Origin: Aquamicrobium defluvii
GTDB taxonomy: Bacteria; Pseudomonadota; Alphaproteobacteria; Rhizobiales; Rhizobiaceae
Assembly: GCF_004363725.1 (NCBI RefSeq)
Contig: NZ_SNZF01000015.1
Span: 1-64,000, forward strand
Length of the DNA: 64,000 nucleotides
Direction of reading: 5' to 3'
Part shown: positions 41,651-51,117 of the stretch, in pieces
How positions within the stretch are numbered: position 1 is the first letter of the stretch
Layout: every line of letters begins with the position of its first letter
The notes under the pieces: model-generated
What the model was told of the DNA's origin: nothing
The model's input: the letters and a program-made list of their open reading frames with translations, nothing else
Databases searched by the model: none
Translations under genes and position numbers: made by a program

Positions 41651-42777
41651 ACGTAGGATCGGAGAGGCTCGAAGCCGTTGAAGGCGACCGCCGAATAGGT
41701 GGTCGTGTAGGCTCCGGTGCCTTCGATCAGCACCTCGTCGCCGATGGTCAGCGACAGGGGCAGCGGATAGGGCTTCTTCTCGTACATGACATCGGCCGAA
41801 TCGCAGGTCGGACCGGCCAGCACGCAGGGCTCCACCGCATCGCCGTCACGCGGGGTGACGATCGGGTAGCGGATGGCCTCGTCCATGGTCTCGGCCAGGC
41901 CGCCGAACTTGCCGATGTCGAGATAGACCCAGCGCACATTGTCGTTGTCGGCCTTCTTCGAGATCAGCACCACCTCGGACTTGATGACGCCTGCATTGCC
42001 GACCATGCCGCGGCCCGGCTCGATGATGGTTTCCGGCAGGCGGTTGCCGAAATGCTTCGACAGCGCCTCGAAGATCGCCTGCCCATAGGCTTGCGCGGCC
42101 GGCACGTCGCTGAGATAGCGGGTCGGGAAGCCGCCGCCCATGTTGACGAGCTTGAGCACGATGCCTTCGGCCGCAAGCTTGCCGAACACACCGGCGGCAT
42201 CGGCCAGCGCGCGGTCCCAGGCCGTGAGGTCTGTCTGCTGCGAGCCGACGTGGAACGACACGCCATAGGCGTCGAGCCCGAGCGCGGCGGCGCGGCGCAG
42301 CACATCGACGGCCATCGCCGGTGCGCAGCCGAACTTGCGCGACAGCGGCCACTCGGCGCCCTCGCCGTCGGTCAGCACGCGGCAGAACACGCGGGCACCG
42401 GGGGCCGCACGGGCGATCTTCTCTACCTCCTCGACGCAGTCCACCGCGTAGAGGCGGATGCCGAGATCGTGAGCGCGGGCAATGTCGCGCTCCTTCTTGA
42501 TGGTGTTGCCGAAGCTGATGCGGTCGGGCGTGGCGCCTGCGTCCAGCGCCATCTCGATCTCGGCGACCGAGGCGGTATCGAAGGACGAGCCCATGCCGGC
42601 CAGCAGGCGCAGGATCTCCGGCGCCGGGTTGGCCTTCACCGCATAGAAGATGCGCGCGTCGGGAAGCGCCTTCTCGAAGGCGCGATAATTCTCCTGCACG
42701 ACATCGAGATCTACCACGAGGCACGGTCCGCTCGGACGGCGGGTGGCGAGGAAATCGAGGATACGCTGGGTGGCCAT
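41644..42777 (-). CDS. odc: Ornithine/lysine decarboxylase, PLP fold type III
   Basis: Makes putrescine from ornithine and is possibly also active on lysine; 377 residues, the eukaryotic-like alanine-racemase fold. The PLP lysine is K48 in FYAVKANP. Other conserved parts are SFHVGSQQTD, the phosphate-binding VNMGGGFPTRY, EPGRGMVG, and GPTCDSADV with the active-site Cys and substrate Asp. The ATG at 42777 follows a GGAGAAAA-like site. The same frame stays open far upstream through the leader, but that part lacks family similarity. Putrescine would feed homospermidine synthase at 60.3 kb. Confidence 0.94.
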   Translation of the reverse strand: MATQRILDFLATRRPSGPCLVVDLDVVQENYRAFEKALPDARIFYAVKANPAPEILRLLAGMGSSFDTASVAEIEMALDAGATPDRISFGNTIKKERDIARAHDLGIRLYAVDCVEEVEKIARAAPGARVFCRVLTDGEGAEWPLSRKFGCAPAMAVDVLRRAAALGLDAYGVSFHVGSQQTDLTAWDRALADAAGVFGKLAAEGIVLKLVNMGGGFPTRYLSDVPAAQAYGQAIFEALSKHFGNRLPETIIEPGRGMVGNAGVIKSEVVLISKKADNDNVRWVYLDIGKFGGLAETMDEAIRYPIVTPRDGDAVEPCVLAGPTCDSADVMYEKKPYPLPLSLTIGDEVLIEGTGAYTTTYSAVAFNGFEPLRSYVI

Positions 42778-43215
42778 CGGCTTTTCTCCATCGCGCCACA
42801 AGGCGCGCACAAAGGCTGCGTCGAGCGGGCGCGCGGCCTCGCATGAACGCGGTGGACAAAGCGGGAAGGGAATCGCAGGGAGCCGGCCGGTGGAGACACC
42901 GGAACCCCGAAACGCCTTTCCGCGGCGGTGAGCTGAAGCCTTGCCCGGCTCCGGCTCGCTTTGTCTGCCTTGGCTTGGATGGGAAATCCCAACCGCACTG
43001 CCGGCAATGAAGGTGTGCCTCTTCAGTAACCCCGATCTATGGACGATCGGCAGACACCAGAAAGGCCCGCACCGTCGTTGCTTCAAGGCGTCCTCGATCA
43101 TGCGGTTGGCCACTTGATCGACCGGGCTCGTTATTTCCCGGGTACCGTCCCGACTGTCCTCGCCATTCGAGGAGCCGGGGGACGCCCACAGGCACGTGCG
43201 ACTTTGGGCAAGCGC
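42778..43215 (-). ncRNA. Long odc leader, candidate speF RNA element
   Basis: From the promoter at 43216-43244 the transcript would run about 430 nt before the odc ATG. A conserved structured leader (speF motif) is known upstream of alphaproteobacterial ornithine decarboxylase genes and has about this size. Local hairpins are visible, for example CCTCG / CGAGG near 43160 on the minus strand. A short ORF, MARTVGTVPGK, lies there too. The identity as speF is inferred from position and length only. Confidence 0.5.
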
Positions 43216-43244
43216 GATATAGGAACAGTGCCTGTCACAATCAA
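43216..43244 (-). promoter_or_regulatory. Promoter of odc
   Basis: On the minus strand TTGATT (43244-43239) and TATATC (43221-43216) are separated by exactly 17 bases, a good housekeeping promoter. The predicted start is near 43209. Confidence 0.6.
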
Positions 43245-43354
43245 CCGAATTCTTTGCCCGCCTTGAAAAATCACCGGCATCGAACAATCCTGCCATCATC
43301 GTTTCACGTTTGGAGACGATGGCTGTCCGGGTTCCCCGGTGGAAGGAAGACCAG

Positions 43355-44254
43355 ATGGACACGCTTACGCGCATGCGCGCATTCATAGATGTGGTGGAAG
43401 CCGAGGGTTTTTCGGCAGCCGCCCGCAAGATAGGGCGCTCCAAGGCGTTGCTTTCCAAATATGTGCGCGAGCTGGAGGACGAGCTGGGCGCGCTTCTGCT
43501 CAACCGCACCACACGTCAGTTCTCCCTCACCGAGGCGGGCCACACCTATTACAGGCGCGCCTCCGAGATCGTGCGCGAGATCGACAGCCTTGCTGATTCG
43601 GTTCGCGAAACATCTGGTGACGTGCGCGGCCGCATCAAGCTGTCCGCCCCGCGAACCTTCGCCGACGCCCCCATAGGTCAGTCGCTGATCGACTTCGCCA
43701 GGGAATATCCCGACATCGTGCTGGAGATCAGGCTCGACGACCGCTTCGTCGATCTGGTCGAGGAGGGTTTCGACCTCGCCATCCGCATCTCGCGGCTGGA
43801 AAGCTCGTCGCTCATCGCCCGCAAGCTTGCGCCGTTCCGGGTGATGATCTGCGCATCGCCGGAACTGCTGGCCACACACCCAACCCCGCGGCAACCGCAG
43901 GACCTCGGCGGCATGCCCTGCATCATCGATACCAACGGGCGATGGCTGTCCAACTGGCCATTCAAGGGCGATGGCGGCGACACCATCAGCGTGGCCGTGT
44001 CGGGGCCCATTGAGGTAAACAGCCCCATAGCCGCCCGCGCCGCAGCCGTCTCCGGCCTCGGCTTCGCCGGCCTGCCGGATTTCATCGCCGCTCCGGAGAT
44101 CGCAGCCGGCCGGCTTGTGCCGGTGCTGGAGGACAGGGTTCTGGAAGGCGGCGGCATCTTCGCGGTCTATCCGCACCGCCGCTACCTGCCTGCCAAGGTT
44201 CGGGTTTTTGTCGACTATCTCGCCAACTGGTTCAGAACACGCGAAGCACCATGA
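43355..44254 (+). CDS. LysR-family transcriptional regulator
   Basis: A 299-residue LysR regulator. The N-terminal helix-turn-helix reads MDTLTRMRAFIDVVEAEGFS, then AARKIGRSKALLSKYVRELE. It is followed by the standard substrate-binding domain from about 90 (GRIKLSAPRTFADAPIGQSL). The start at 43355 has GGAAGGAAG upstream; an ATG at 43310 is less likely. It belongs to the CrgA-like branch by overall look. It is divergent from odc but 580 nt away, so its target is unclear. Confidence 0.9.
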   Translation: MDTLTRMRAFIDVVEAEGFSAAARKIGRSKALLSKYVRELEDELGALLLNRTTRQFSLTEAGHTYYRRASEIVREIDSLADSVRETSGDVRGRIKLSAPRTFADAPIGQSLIDFAREYPDIVLEIRLDDRFVDLVEEGFDLAIRISRLESSSLIARKLAPFRVMICASPELLATHPTPRQPQDLGGMPCIIDTNGRWLSNWPFKGDGGDTISVAVSGPIEVNSPIAARAAAVSGLGFAGLPDFIAAPEIAAGRLVPVLEDRVLEGGGIFAVYPHRRYLPAKVRVFVDYLANWFRTREAP

Positions 44255-44278
44255 CGGTTCTGTCATGGTTTCATGCCA

Positions 44279-44308
44279 TTGTCCCATTTTCGCCCGCTTT
44301 GTGATAAT
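44279..44308 (+). promoter_or_regulatory. Promoter of the nickel/cobalt gene pair
   Basis: TTGTCC (44279-44284) and GATAAT (44303-44308) at 18-base spacing lie about 40 nt before the DUF1007 gene. No RcnR- or NikR-like operator was recognised. Confidence 0.5.
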
Positions 44309-44346
44309 CCTCGGGCTCGCAGCAAGTCAGGGATACGAACCTTCAA

Positions 44347-45009
44347 ATGCCCTTTGAACGCACAGTGCCGAAGGTGGGGGCCGCACTGGCCGCCTTGCTC
44401 GCATGCACCGTTCCCGCAAGCGTGCATCCGCATGTCTTTGCGGAAGCCCGGCTCGACGTGGTGCTCGGCGCCGACCATCAGACCGTGAAGGCACTGCGCC
44501 ACCTGTGGCGTTTCGACGACCTGTTCTCCTCGACCGTGCTGATGGAATTCGACGCCAACGCCGACCTCAGGCTCGACGACGACGAGTTGCAGGAGGTGGC
44601 CAACACCATCCACGCCTCGCTGGCCGACTTCAACTATTTCCAGCTCGTCACGGTGGACGGCAAGGACGTGAAGATGAAGCCGCCCGCCGCGATCATGGCC
44701 AACTTCGAGAACAACCAGCTCATCATCCTGTTCGAATCCGAACCCGAGACCCCGATCCAGCTTGCCGGGGACATCCGTCTCGGCGTTTACGACCCTACTT
44801 TCTACACAGCCATCGACTTTACCGAAGACGCCAACATGGCGGTGGACGGCCTGCCCTCCATCTGCACGCGGACGGTGGTTCGCCCCGACCCCGACACCGC
44901 TCTGGCCGAGAACCAGCAGACGCTGACCGAGGCATTCTTCAACGACCCGGCAGGCACCGACATGAGCAAGATCTTCGCGACCAAGCTCGAAATCAAATGC
45001 CATGCGTGA
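44347..45009 (+). CDS. DUF1007 family periplasmic protein
   Basis: A 220-residue secreted protein with an N-terminal signal peptide (GAALAALLACTVPASVHPHV). The DUF1007 core includes HPHVFAEARLDVVLGADHQT, LRHLWRFDDLFSSTVLMEFD, and an acidic ANADLRLDDDEL segment. These proteins sit beside NicO/RcnA transporters and are thought to help metal handling in the periplasm. The gene is 9 nt upstream of the exporter, consistent with that. Confidence 0.88.
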   Translation: MPFERTVPKVGAALAALLACTVPASVHPHVFAEARLDVVLGADHQTVKALRHLWRFDDLFSSTVLMEFDANADLRLDDDELQEVANTIHASLADFNYFQLVTVDGKDVKMKPPAAIMANFENNQLIILFESEPETPIQLAGDIRLGVYDPTFYTAIDFTEDANMAVDGLPSICTRTVVRPDPDTALAENQQTLTEAFFNDPAGTDMSKIFATKLEIKCHA

Positions 45010-45018
45010 GGACTGCCC

Positions 45019-46119
45019 TTGAACAAGATCTTCATACGCGTGACCTTCGCCCTGCTGGCCGTCGCTTACGTGCTGTCGCATTTCGCCGGTCATGCCCATG
45101 CCCAAAGCTCGCTCGGCATCGGCGCCAACGAAGCCGTGATCCCCTCCACCGGCATGTTCTCCGGCCTGATGATGTGGATCAACCAGCACCAGCAGGCATT
45201 CTACCGCTCCCTGTCTTCGGCCATGAAGGCCATGCGCGACGACAGCGGGCAGGTGTGGATGCTGGCCGGCCTGTCCTTCGCCTACGGCGTGTTCCATGCG
45301 GCCGGACCCGGACACGGCAAGGCCGTCATCTCCTCCTATATGCTGGCCAACGAGGTGGCGCTGCGCCGCGGCGTCGTCCTGTCCTTCATCTCCGCCTTTC
45401 TTCAGGCGGCCACTGCCATCGCAGTCATGCTGCTCGCCTATTTCGTGCTGCGCGGCACGTCCGTGTCCATGACCAATGCCGCGCACTTCCTCGAAATCGC
45501 GAGCTACGTCTTCGTCACCGGATTCGGCGCATGGCTCCTGTGGAAGAAGGCCGGTCCCGTGGTGAGGCGCATGATCGGCGCCGCCCCCGCCTACAGCCTT
45601 TCCGCCGCAAGCGCCCCGCATGCGCATCACGATCACGACACCGGACATCATCATCTTGACGGCCAGTGCTGCCACGGCCACCACGATCATGACGATGCGC
45701 ATCGTCATGACGATCATGCACATCATCACGAGGAAGGAATGGTGTGCTCAAGCTGCGGCCATTCCCATGCCGTCGACCCCAGCCTTCTCGCATCCGAGCG
45801 GTTCGACTGGCGCACCGCATGGTCGGCCATGGCCGCCGTCGGCCTCAGGCCATGCTCGGGGGCGCTGATCGTCCTGTCCTTCGCCCTGCTGAACGGCTTG
45901 TGGATGGCGGGAATCCTGTCGGTTCTGGCAATGGCGCTGGGCACCGCCATCACCGTCTCGACGCTGGCGGTTCTGGCGGTTACGGCCAAGAACTGGGCCG
46001 TGCTTCTGGCCGGCGGCGGCAGGCTGGGCAACCGCATTCACACCGCCATCGAGATCGGCGCGGCCGCCTTCATATTCCTTGTCGGCCTGACGCTGCTTTC
46101 GGCAAGCCTGAGCGTCTGA
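45019..46119 (+). CDS. NicO/RcnA-type nickel-cobalt transporter
   Basis: A 366-residue inner-membrane protein with about six membrane segments. The NicO signature [20 protein letters not shown] lies at about 93-112. The segment with [20 protein letters not shown] lies around residue 275. Between them is a very His/Asp-rich cytoplasmic loop at about 195-245 ([20 protein letters not shown], then a CSSCGHSH motif) that should bind metal. Direction is probably export, by analogy with RcnA. It forms a pair with the DUF1007 gene. Confidence 0.9.
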   Translation: MNKIFIRVTFALLAVAYVLSHFAGHAHAQSSLGIGANEAVIPSTGMFSGLMMWINQHQQAFYRSLSSAMKAMRDDSGQVWMLAGLSFAYGVFHAAGPGHGKAVISSYMLANEVALRRGVVLSFISAFLQAATAIAVMLLAYFVLRGTSVSMTNAAHFLEIASYVFVTGFGAWLLWKKAGPVVRRMIGAAPAYSLSAASAPHAHHDHDTGHHHLDGQCCHGHHDHDDAHRHDDHAHHHEEGMVCSSCGHSHAVDPSLLASERFDWRTAWSAMAAVGLRPCSGALIVLSFALLNGLWMAGILSVLAMALGTAITVSTLAVLAVTAKNWAVLLAGGGRLGNRIHTAIEIGAAAFIFLVGLTLLSASLSV

Positions 46120-46135
46120 CCCGTATCGGGCGCCT

Positions 46136-46336
46136 TTACCTGCCGTTGCGGCTCCGGGAGCGGAGCCAGAAAAACGCAAACGGCGCAATCAGCACCAGCC
46201 CCATGAACACGCCGCCGAGCACCGGCGAGATGTTTCCGACCGCCAGCATGATGGTCGGGACGAAATAGAGGAACGTTCCGAATACTGCGAGAATGAGAAA
46301 GGTGGCGAGCGCCGTCTGTCTGGTTTCACGGTCCAT
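46136..46336 (-). CDS. Small two-segment membrane protein
   Basis: A 66-residue protein with two hydrophobic segments (ATFLILAVFGTFLYFVPTIM and LGGVFMGLVLIAPFAFFWLR) and a basic tail RSRSRNGR. The ATG at 46336 has GAGGAACG upstream. It is convergent with the nickel transporter and downstream of the CDF exporter. No family was recognised; it may be expressed with the CDF gene. Confidence 0.65.
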   Translation of the reverse strand: MDRETRQTALATFLILAVFGTFLYFVPTIMLAVGNISPVLGGVFMGLVLIAPFAFFWLRSRSRNGR

Positions 46337-46380
46337 CGTCGTTCCTCGGCAGGCTGCGGCCGCACGCATGTCGGCCTTGT

Positions 46381-47367
46381 TCAATGTTGGTGCGCCTGCT
46401 TTGCCACGTCGCGCCCGCAATGGCCATGGTGTTGGTCATGATCGCCGTCGCCGTCCGCACAGCGGTCGAGTTCCGTTTCGACGGTTGCATGCTCCACGCC
46501 ATGCTCCGAAGCCAGGCGGGCCTTGATGGCGCCGACGACCACATGGGGGTCGGCCCCCTCGTCCAGACGCGCGTGGAGCGTGGCCATATGCTTCGAGCCG
46601 TCCAGAGACCACAGATGCACATGATGCACCTCGCTCACGCCGGCGACGCTGGCCCTGAGATCGGAGGCAATCGCATCGCGGTCGAGCGTCTCGGGCGTGC
46701 CCTCCAGAAGCAGATGCGCAGCCTCGCGCATCAGCCGCCACGCGGTCGAAAGGATGATGACGGCCACCAGCACCGACAGGATCGGATCGATCGGGTTCCA
46801 GCCGGTGGCGAGGATGATGAGCGCAGCGGCAATCGCCGCCACGGAACCGAGCAGATCGCCGACCACATGCAGGATCGCGCCGCGCATGTTGAGGCTTTCG
46901 CGGTCGCCGCCGTGCAGGATCAGAAAGCCGGCGATGTTCACCAGCAGGCCGAGCGTGGCGATGACCAGCATCGGCGCACCGAGAACAGGCGGCGGCTCCA
47001 TGAAACGCCGCCACGCCTCGTAGACGATCCACAGTGCAATGACGAAGATGGCGATACCGTTGGTATAGGCGACGAGGGTCTTCACCCGCCCGAAACCGTA
47101 GGACATGCGGCTGGTGGCCGGCCGTTCGGCAAGGTGGAATGCGTACCAGGCGAGGCTGAGCGCCAGCGTGTCGGTGAGCATGTGGCCTGCATCGGCAAGC
47201 AGCGCCAGAGAGTTGGTGAAGATGCCGCCCAGCGCCTCTGCGATCATGAAGCCGCCGGTGAGGCAGGCTGCGATCATCACCCGGCGCTTGTCGGTCGGGC
47301 CGTGGCCATGCGCTCCGTGATCGTGCGTCCCATGGTCGTGGCCGTCATGATCGTGCGAATGCGCCAT
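46381..47367 (-). CDS. Cation diffusion facilitator (DmeF/CzcD-like) metal exporter
   Basis: A 328-residue CDF protein. The N-terminus is His-rich (AHSHDHDGHDHGTHDHGAHG). About six membrane segments follow, with the HxxxD-type metal sites in SLALLADAGHMLTDTLALSL and GAILHVVGDLLGSVAAIAAA. A cytoplasmic C-terminal domain ends in a second His-rich tail (DHDQHHGHCGRD). Probable substrates are Co, Ni or Zn. It starts 14 nt after the GNAT gene, so the two are likely co-transcribed. Confidence 0.92.
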   Translation of the reverse strand: MAHSHDHDGHDHGTHDHGAHGHGPTDKRRVMIAACLTGGFMIAEALGGIFTNSLALLADAGHMLTDTLALSLAWYAFHLAERPATSRMSYGFGRVKTLVAYTNGIAIFVIALWIVYEAWRRFMEPPPVLGAPMLVIATLGLLVNIAGFLILHGGDRESLNMRGAILHVVGDLLGSVAAIAAALIILATGWNPIDPILSVLVAVIILSTAWRLMREAAHLLLEGTPETLDRDAIASDLRASVAGVSEVHHVHLWSLDGSKHMATLHARLDEGADPHVVVGAIKARLASEHGVEHATVETELDRCADGDGDHDQHHGHCGRDVAKQAHQH

Positions 47368-47381
47368 GGGAGCGATGCCTT

Positions 47382-48068
47382 TCAGGCGCCGGACGCGGCG
47401 CGGAACTCTTCCAGCCTTTTCACCTGCCGGCCCTCCCCGTCGAAATTCGAAGGATCGAGCCATGCCTCATAGGCGCCTTTCAGCGCCGGCCATTCCTTGT
47501 CGATGATCGAATACCACGCGGTGTCGCGATTCGCGCCCTTGACCACCATATGCTGGCGGAAAATGCCCTCGAAACGGAAGCCGAAACGTTCTGCTGCACG
47601 TTTCGACGGCTCGTTGGCGTTGTTGCACTTCCATTCGTAACGGCGATAGCCGAGATCGTCGAAGACATGGGACGCGAACAGGAACTGCGCTTCGGTGGCC
47701 GCCGGCTTGCGCGCCACGAGCGGCCCCCAATAGATATTGCCGATCTCCGCCACGCCATTGGCCGGATCGATGCGCATCAGCGTCTGACGCCCCGCGACCT
47801 TGCCGCTGGCCTTGTCGATGACCGCAAAGAACAGCGGATCGGGACTCGCCACCGCCTTGTCCAGCCATGGCTGGAAGGATGCGCGGTCCTGCGGCGGCAG
47901 TTCCGGCAGCCAGGCGAAACGCAATGCGGCATCCGGCACCGAAGACGCCTCGAACAGTTCGTCCCCATGGCGGGCGGCATCCAGCGGCTCCAGCCTCACG
48001 GTTCGGCCTTCCAGAACCCGGCGCTCGGGGCGCGGTCTCGGCTGCCATTTGCTCAGCTCGTCGGCCAT
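47382..48068 (-). CDS. GNAT-family N-acetyltransferase (RimJ/RimL type)
   Basis: A 228-residue acetyltransferase. The RimJ/L-like pattern is seen in RTVRLEPLDAARHGDELFEA, AEIGNIYWGPLVARKPAATE, and YRRYEWKCNNANEPSKRAAE then RFGFRFEGIFRQHMVVKG. The start MADELSKWQ follows AAGGAGAG. The target amine is unknown. It is upstream of, and close to, the CDF exporter gene. Confidence 0.9.
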   Translation of the reverse strand: MADELSKWQPRPRPERRVLEGRTVRLEPLDAARHGDELFEASSVPDAALRFAWLPELPPQDRASFQPWLDKAVASPDPLFFAVIDKASGKVAGRQTLMRIDPANGVAEIGNIYWGPLVARKPAATEAQFLFASHVFDDLGYRRYEWKCNNANEPSKRAAERFGFRFEGIFRQHMVVKGANRDTAWYSIIDKEWPALKGAYEAWLDPSNFDGEGRQVKRLEEFRAASGA

Positions 48069-48164
48069 GGTCTCTCCTTGCCTGTTCACCGTACAAGGCT
48101 CACAGGAAAGCAGCCAGCGGGAAAGAACCAGCGGGGCTTGAGAAATGTCCCAGGAGAGCGGGGC

Positions 48165-48920
48165 TTATCCCCTGCCCACGAATGGCATCTTCGTCGCCAT
48201 CACCGTCATGAACAGCACATTGGCGTCGAGCGGCAAACCGGCCATGTAGACGACCGCCTCTGCCACCCGCTCGACATCCATCACCGCCTCGACGGCAATG
48301 CTGCCGTCCGCCTGCGGGATGCCTGCCGCCATGGGCGCTACCATTTCCGTCAGGGCGTTGCCGATATCGATCTGGCCGCACGCAATGTCGAAGGGCCGTC
48401 CGTCCAGCGCCAGCGTCCTGGTCAGTCCGGTGATGGCATGCTTGGTGGTGGTGTAGGGCACGGAACCCGGCCGCGGCGCGTGAGCCGAGATCGATCCGTT
48501 GTTGATGATGCGGCCGCCCATCGGGCTTTGCCGTCGCATGGCCCCGAAGGCAGCACGGGCGCACAGGAAGGAGCCTGTGAGATTGACACCCACCACCTCG
48601 TTCCAGCTTTCGACCGGAATTTCGTCGATGGGCGCAGCCTTGCAGCCCATCCCGGCGTTGTTGAACAGGAGATCGATCCGACCAAAGGCTTCGACCGCGA
48701 CACCAAAAAGATCCTCGACCTGTTCGGGCACGGTCACATCGCAGGAAACCGCGAGACCTTTTGCCTCGGCGCCCTCGACTTCACGCACGGCTGCGTCCAG
48801 CGGTTCCTTGCGGCGACCGCAGAACACCGTGTTCCAGCCATCGCGCAACAAAGCCTGCGCCACGCTCCTGCCGATGCCGGAGCCTGCGCCGGTGACGACG
48901 GCCGTTCCCTTTATTGTCAT
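48165..48920 (-). CDS. Short-chain dehydrogenase/reductase
   Basis: A 251-residue NAD(P)-dependent oxidoreductase of the classical SDR type. The cofactor motif TGAGSGIG lies at about 10-17. NNAG lies around 87-90. The catalytic Ser and Tyr-x-x-x-Lys are in [20 protein letters not shown]. An Arg in CGRRKE suggests NADP preference. GGAGG precedes the ATG at 48920. The substrate cannot be inferred. Confidence 0.92.
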   Translation of the reverse strand: MTIKGTAVVTGAGSGIGRSVAQALLRDGWNTVFCGRRKEPLDAAVREVEGAEAKGLAVSCDVTVPEQVEDLFGVAVEAFGRIDLLFNNAGMGCKAAPIDEIPVESWNEVVGVNLTGSFLCARAAFGAMRRQSPMGGRIINNGSISAHAPRPGSVPYTTTKHAITGLTRTLALDGRPFDIACGQIDIGNALTEMVAPMAAGIPQADGSIAVEAVMDVERVAEAVVYMAGLPLDANVLFMTVMATKMPFVGRG

Positions 48921-48978
48921 GCCAATTCCTCCAGACTGGCAGAGGGAATCGCAAATGCCGAAGGTCAAGGCAAGCATA

Positions 48979-49008
48979 CAAAAAGGGCGGTCATTCGCGA
49001 CCGCCCCA
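48979..49008 (-). terminator. Intrinsic terminator of the TerB-like gene
   Basis: On the minus strand GGGCGGTC / GACCGCCC (48985-49006) forms an eight-base stem followed by a T-run (complement of 48980-48984). It lies about 90 nt after the TerB-like stop. Confidence 0.85.
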
Positions 49009-49098
49009 ATTTGCGTACAGCGCCCGGGAGGAGGAAGGCACTTCGCCTGTGTGCAATCCTGCTCCTGCAGGGTTAACAATACCTTAACGGCTACAACG

Positions 49099-49833
49099 TC
49101 ACCAGGGCGAGCCGGGGACCGGTGCCGGCTGCGGGGCGCCGGACGACGTGACCGTCGCCTCGATGTGATCGACAAGCTGATCCGCCAGACCGAGGCGCCC
49201 GGCCAGCAGATCGAGATAGCCGCGTTCCGCGCGCGTGTCGGCATCGACGGCAAGACGCGAGGCGGTGTAAAGCTCCACCTTCTGCGCTTCGGTTCTGGCG
49301 GCCGCCACCAGCGTGTCGAGGTCGAGCGGCGATTCCAGTTCTGCCTTGAGGAAGCTTTCGGCCTCGGCATCCAGCCCCGACAGGCTGAGCTTCTCGCCGA
49401 TGCGCCGCTTCTCGTCGTCATCGATCCGGCCATCGGCCCTGGCGGCCGCGATCATGGCGCGCACCAGCGTCAGCGCGAACTCAGCCTCGCCCTGCGGGGC
49501 CTGCGAGGGATGGAATTCGGTATCCTCGGGCGGGGGCAGCAGAACCTGTTCGTCGGCCTGTGCGGGTTCAGCCGGCTGCCTGCCGTTCTGGTAATTCTGA
49601 TAGGCTTTGTAGGCGAGCCCGCCGATGGCGGCCAGACCGCCCAGCTTGAGCGCCGCGCCGCCTACCTTGCGGCCCGGTTGGGTGCCCAGAAGAACCGCTG
49701 CGATTGCGCCGGCCGCGAGTGGATTGTCCCTGGCCATCTGCACGGCCTGCCCGGCCTTGTCGCGCACGGTACCGGTGGTTCCGGGCACTTGCGAGCCGAG
49801 AAGGTCGTCGAGAAGTTTCTTGGGATCGAACAT
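49099..49833 (-). CDS. TerB-like DUF533 membrane protein
   Basis: A 244-residue protein. The N-terminal part has a hydrophobic Gly/Ala-rich segment at about 40-78 ([40 protein letters not shown]), typical of the YebE/DUF533 family. The C-terminal TerB-like helical domain at about 115-225 includes [20 protein letters not shown]. The start [12 protein letters not shown] follows GGAGG. The role of this family is unknown; tellurite-resistance links are by fold only. Confidence 0.85.
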   Translation of the reverse strand: MFDPKKLLDDLLGSQVPGTTGTVRDKAGQAVQMARDNPLAAGAIAAVLLGTQPGRKVGGAALKLGGLAAIGGLAYKAYQNYQNGRQPAEPAQADEQVLLPPPEDTEFHPSQAPQGEAEFALTLVRAMIAAARADGRIDDDEKRRIGEKLSLSGLDAEAESFLKAELESPLDLDTLVAAARTEAQKVELYTASRLAVDADTRAERGYLDLLAGRLGLADQLVDHIEATVTSSGAPQPAPVPGSPW

Positions 49834-49997
49834 CGGCACCTCCGCTGGAGCAATTTCAGGACATCTGGAAACCCGGTTTCCGTTCGGAATTGCGTTAACG
49901 CCCTCATCCCGGTCGGCGGTTTCCTGTCGGGGACAGGTAGGGCGGCGACCATGTCATTACAATGACGCGGGTCACGCAAGCCCGCACAAAAAACGGA

Positions 49998-50924
49998 TCA
50001 GCTTCCGATATGCTCCCTGCCCCGCCTCGCCGCCAGTTCGACCTGGCGCTGGCGCTCTGCATAGCGCGCCCGGTCCTCCTCGGAGCGGCTGTCATGGCAG
50101 TAATCGCATGAGATGCCGGGGCTGTATTTCGCAGAAGCGCGTTCGGCCGGGGTGAGCGGGTGCCGGCAGGCGCGGCACAGTTCCGCCTCGCCTTCCTCCA
50201 GCCCGTGCGTCACGGAAACGCGCTCGTCGAAGACGAAGCATTCCCCTTCCCACAGGCTTTCTTCGGCCGGCACGTCCTCCAGATATTTCAGGATGCCGCC
50301 CTTGAGATGGAACACATCGTCGAAGCCGAGCGACTTCACGAAGGCTGTTGCCTTCTCGCAGCGAATGCCGCCGGTGCAGAACATGGCGATCTTGCGATTC
50401 TCCAGTTCACCCCGGTGTTCCTCCACCCATTCCGGAAATTCGCGGAATGTAGCCGTGCGCGGATCGACCGCGCCCCTGAACGTGCCGAGCGCCACTTCAT
50501 AGTCGTTGCGCGTATCGATGACGATCGTGTCCGGGTCGGAGATCAGCTCGTTCCATTCGGATGGAGCGACATAGGTGCCGACGCTCGTTTGCGGATCGAT
50601 GCCATCGACCCCCATGGTCACGATTTCGCGTTTCAGGCGAACCTTCATGCGGTGGAACGGCATTTCGGCCGCATGGCTGTATTTGACTTCGAGGCCGGTC
50701 AGCTCCGGCTGGGACGTGAGCCAGGCGACCAGTTCGGCAATCGCCGCCTCGGTGCCGGCAACCGTTCCGTTGATGCCTTCGCGCGCGAGAAGCAGGGTGC
50801 CCCTGATGCCCCGCCCGCAACAGAAGGCGGCAAGCGGCGCGCGCAGTTCCCCGAACCGTTCCAGCCGGCAGAAGCGGTAGAGGGCGGCGACACGGAAAGA
50901 CGCAGGGGCGATGGTCTCGTTCAT
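49998..50924 (-). CDS. trhO: tRNA uridine(34) hydroxylase TrhO (rhodanese fold)
   Basis: Catalyses the oxygen-dependent hydroxylation of tRNA uridine-34, a step toward cmo5U/mcmo5U. The 308 residues contain the N-terminal ferredoxin-like domain and a rhodanese domain at about 120-220. [20 protein letters not shown] and the catalytic C183 loop CTGGIRCEK are present. A C-terminal Cys-rich tail ([14 protein letters not shown]) resembles a metal-binding knuckle seen in this family. The ATG at 50924 is the family start. Confidence 0.93.
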   Translation of the reverse strand: MNETIAPASFRVAALYRFCRLERFGELRAPLAAFCCGRGIRGTLLLAREGINGTVAGTEAAIAELVAWLTSQPELTGLEVKYSHAAEMPFHRMKVRLKREIVTMGVDGIDPQTSVGTYVAPSEWNELISDPDTIVIDTRNDYEVALGTFRGAVDPRTATFREFPEWVEEHRGELENRKIAMFCTGGIRCEKATAFVKSLGFDDVFHLKGGILKYLEDVPAEESLWEGECFVFDERVSVTHGLEEGEAELCRACRHPLTPAERASAKYSPGISCDYCHDSRSEEDRARYAERQRQVELAARRGREHIGS

Positions 50925-51117
50925 GATGCCGGGCGTAACGTTTCCGGGCCGTGGATTCAAGATGCCGACACGCCACGGCCACCAATGCGGAAAAGCCATG
51001 CGTTTCCGCTGGTTGAAGCCCCGCATGTGCTGTCGCGGCAAGAGATTTGTGCCCGCCCTGAAAATCTGGCCGAAACTTCTCCCGCCAAAAAATGTTTTCA
51101 GCAAAGAGGTCGGGCCG

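Noticed and set aside
42778-43512. N-terminal extension of ornithine decarboxylase
   Set aside because: The frame stays open, but the decarboxylase family starts at 42777, and the promoter at 43216-43244 lies inside the supposed extension. Treated as leader instead.
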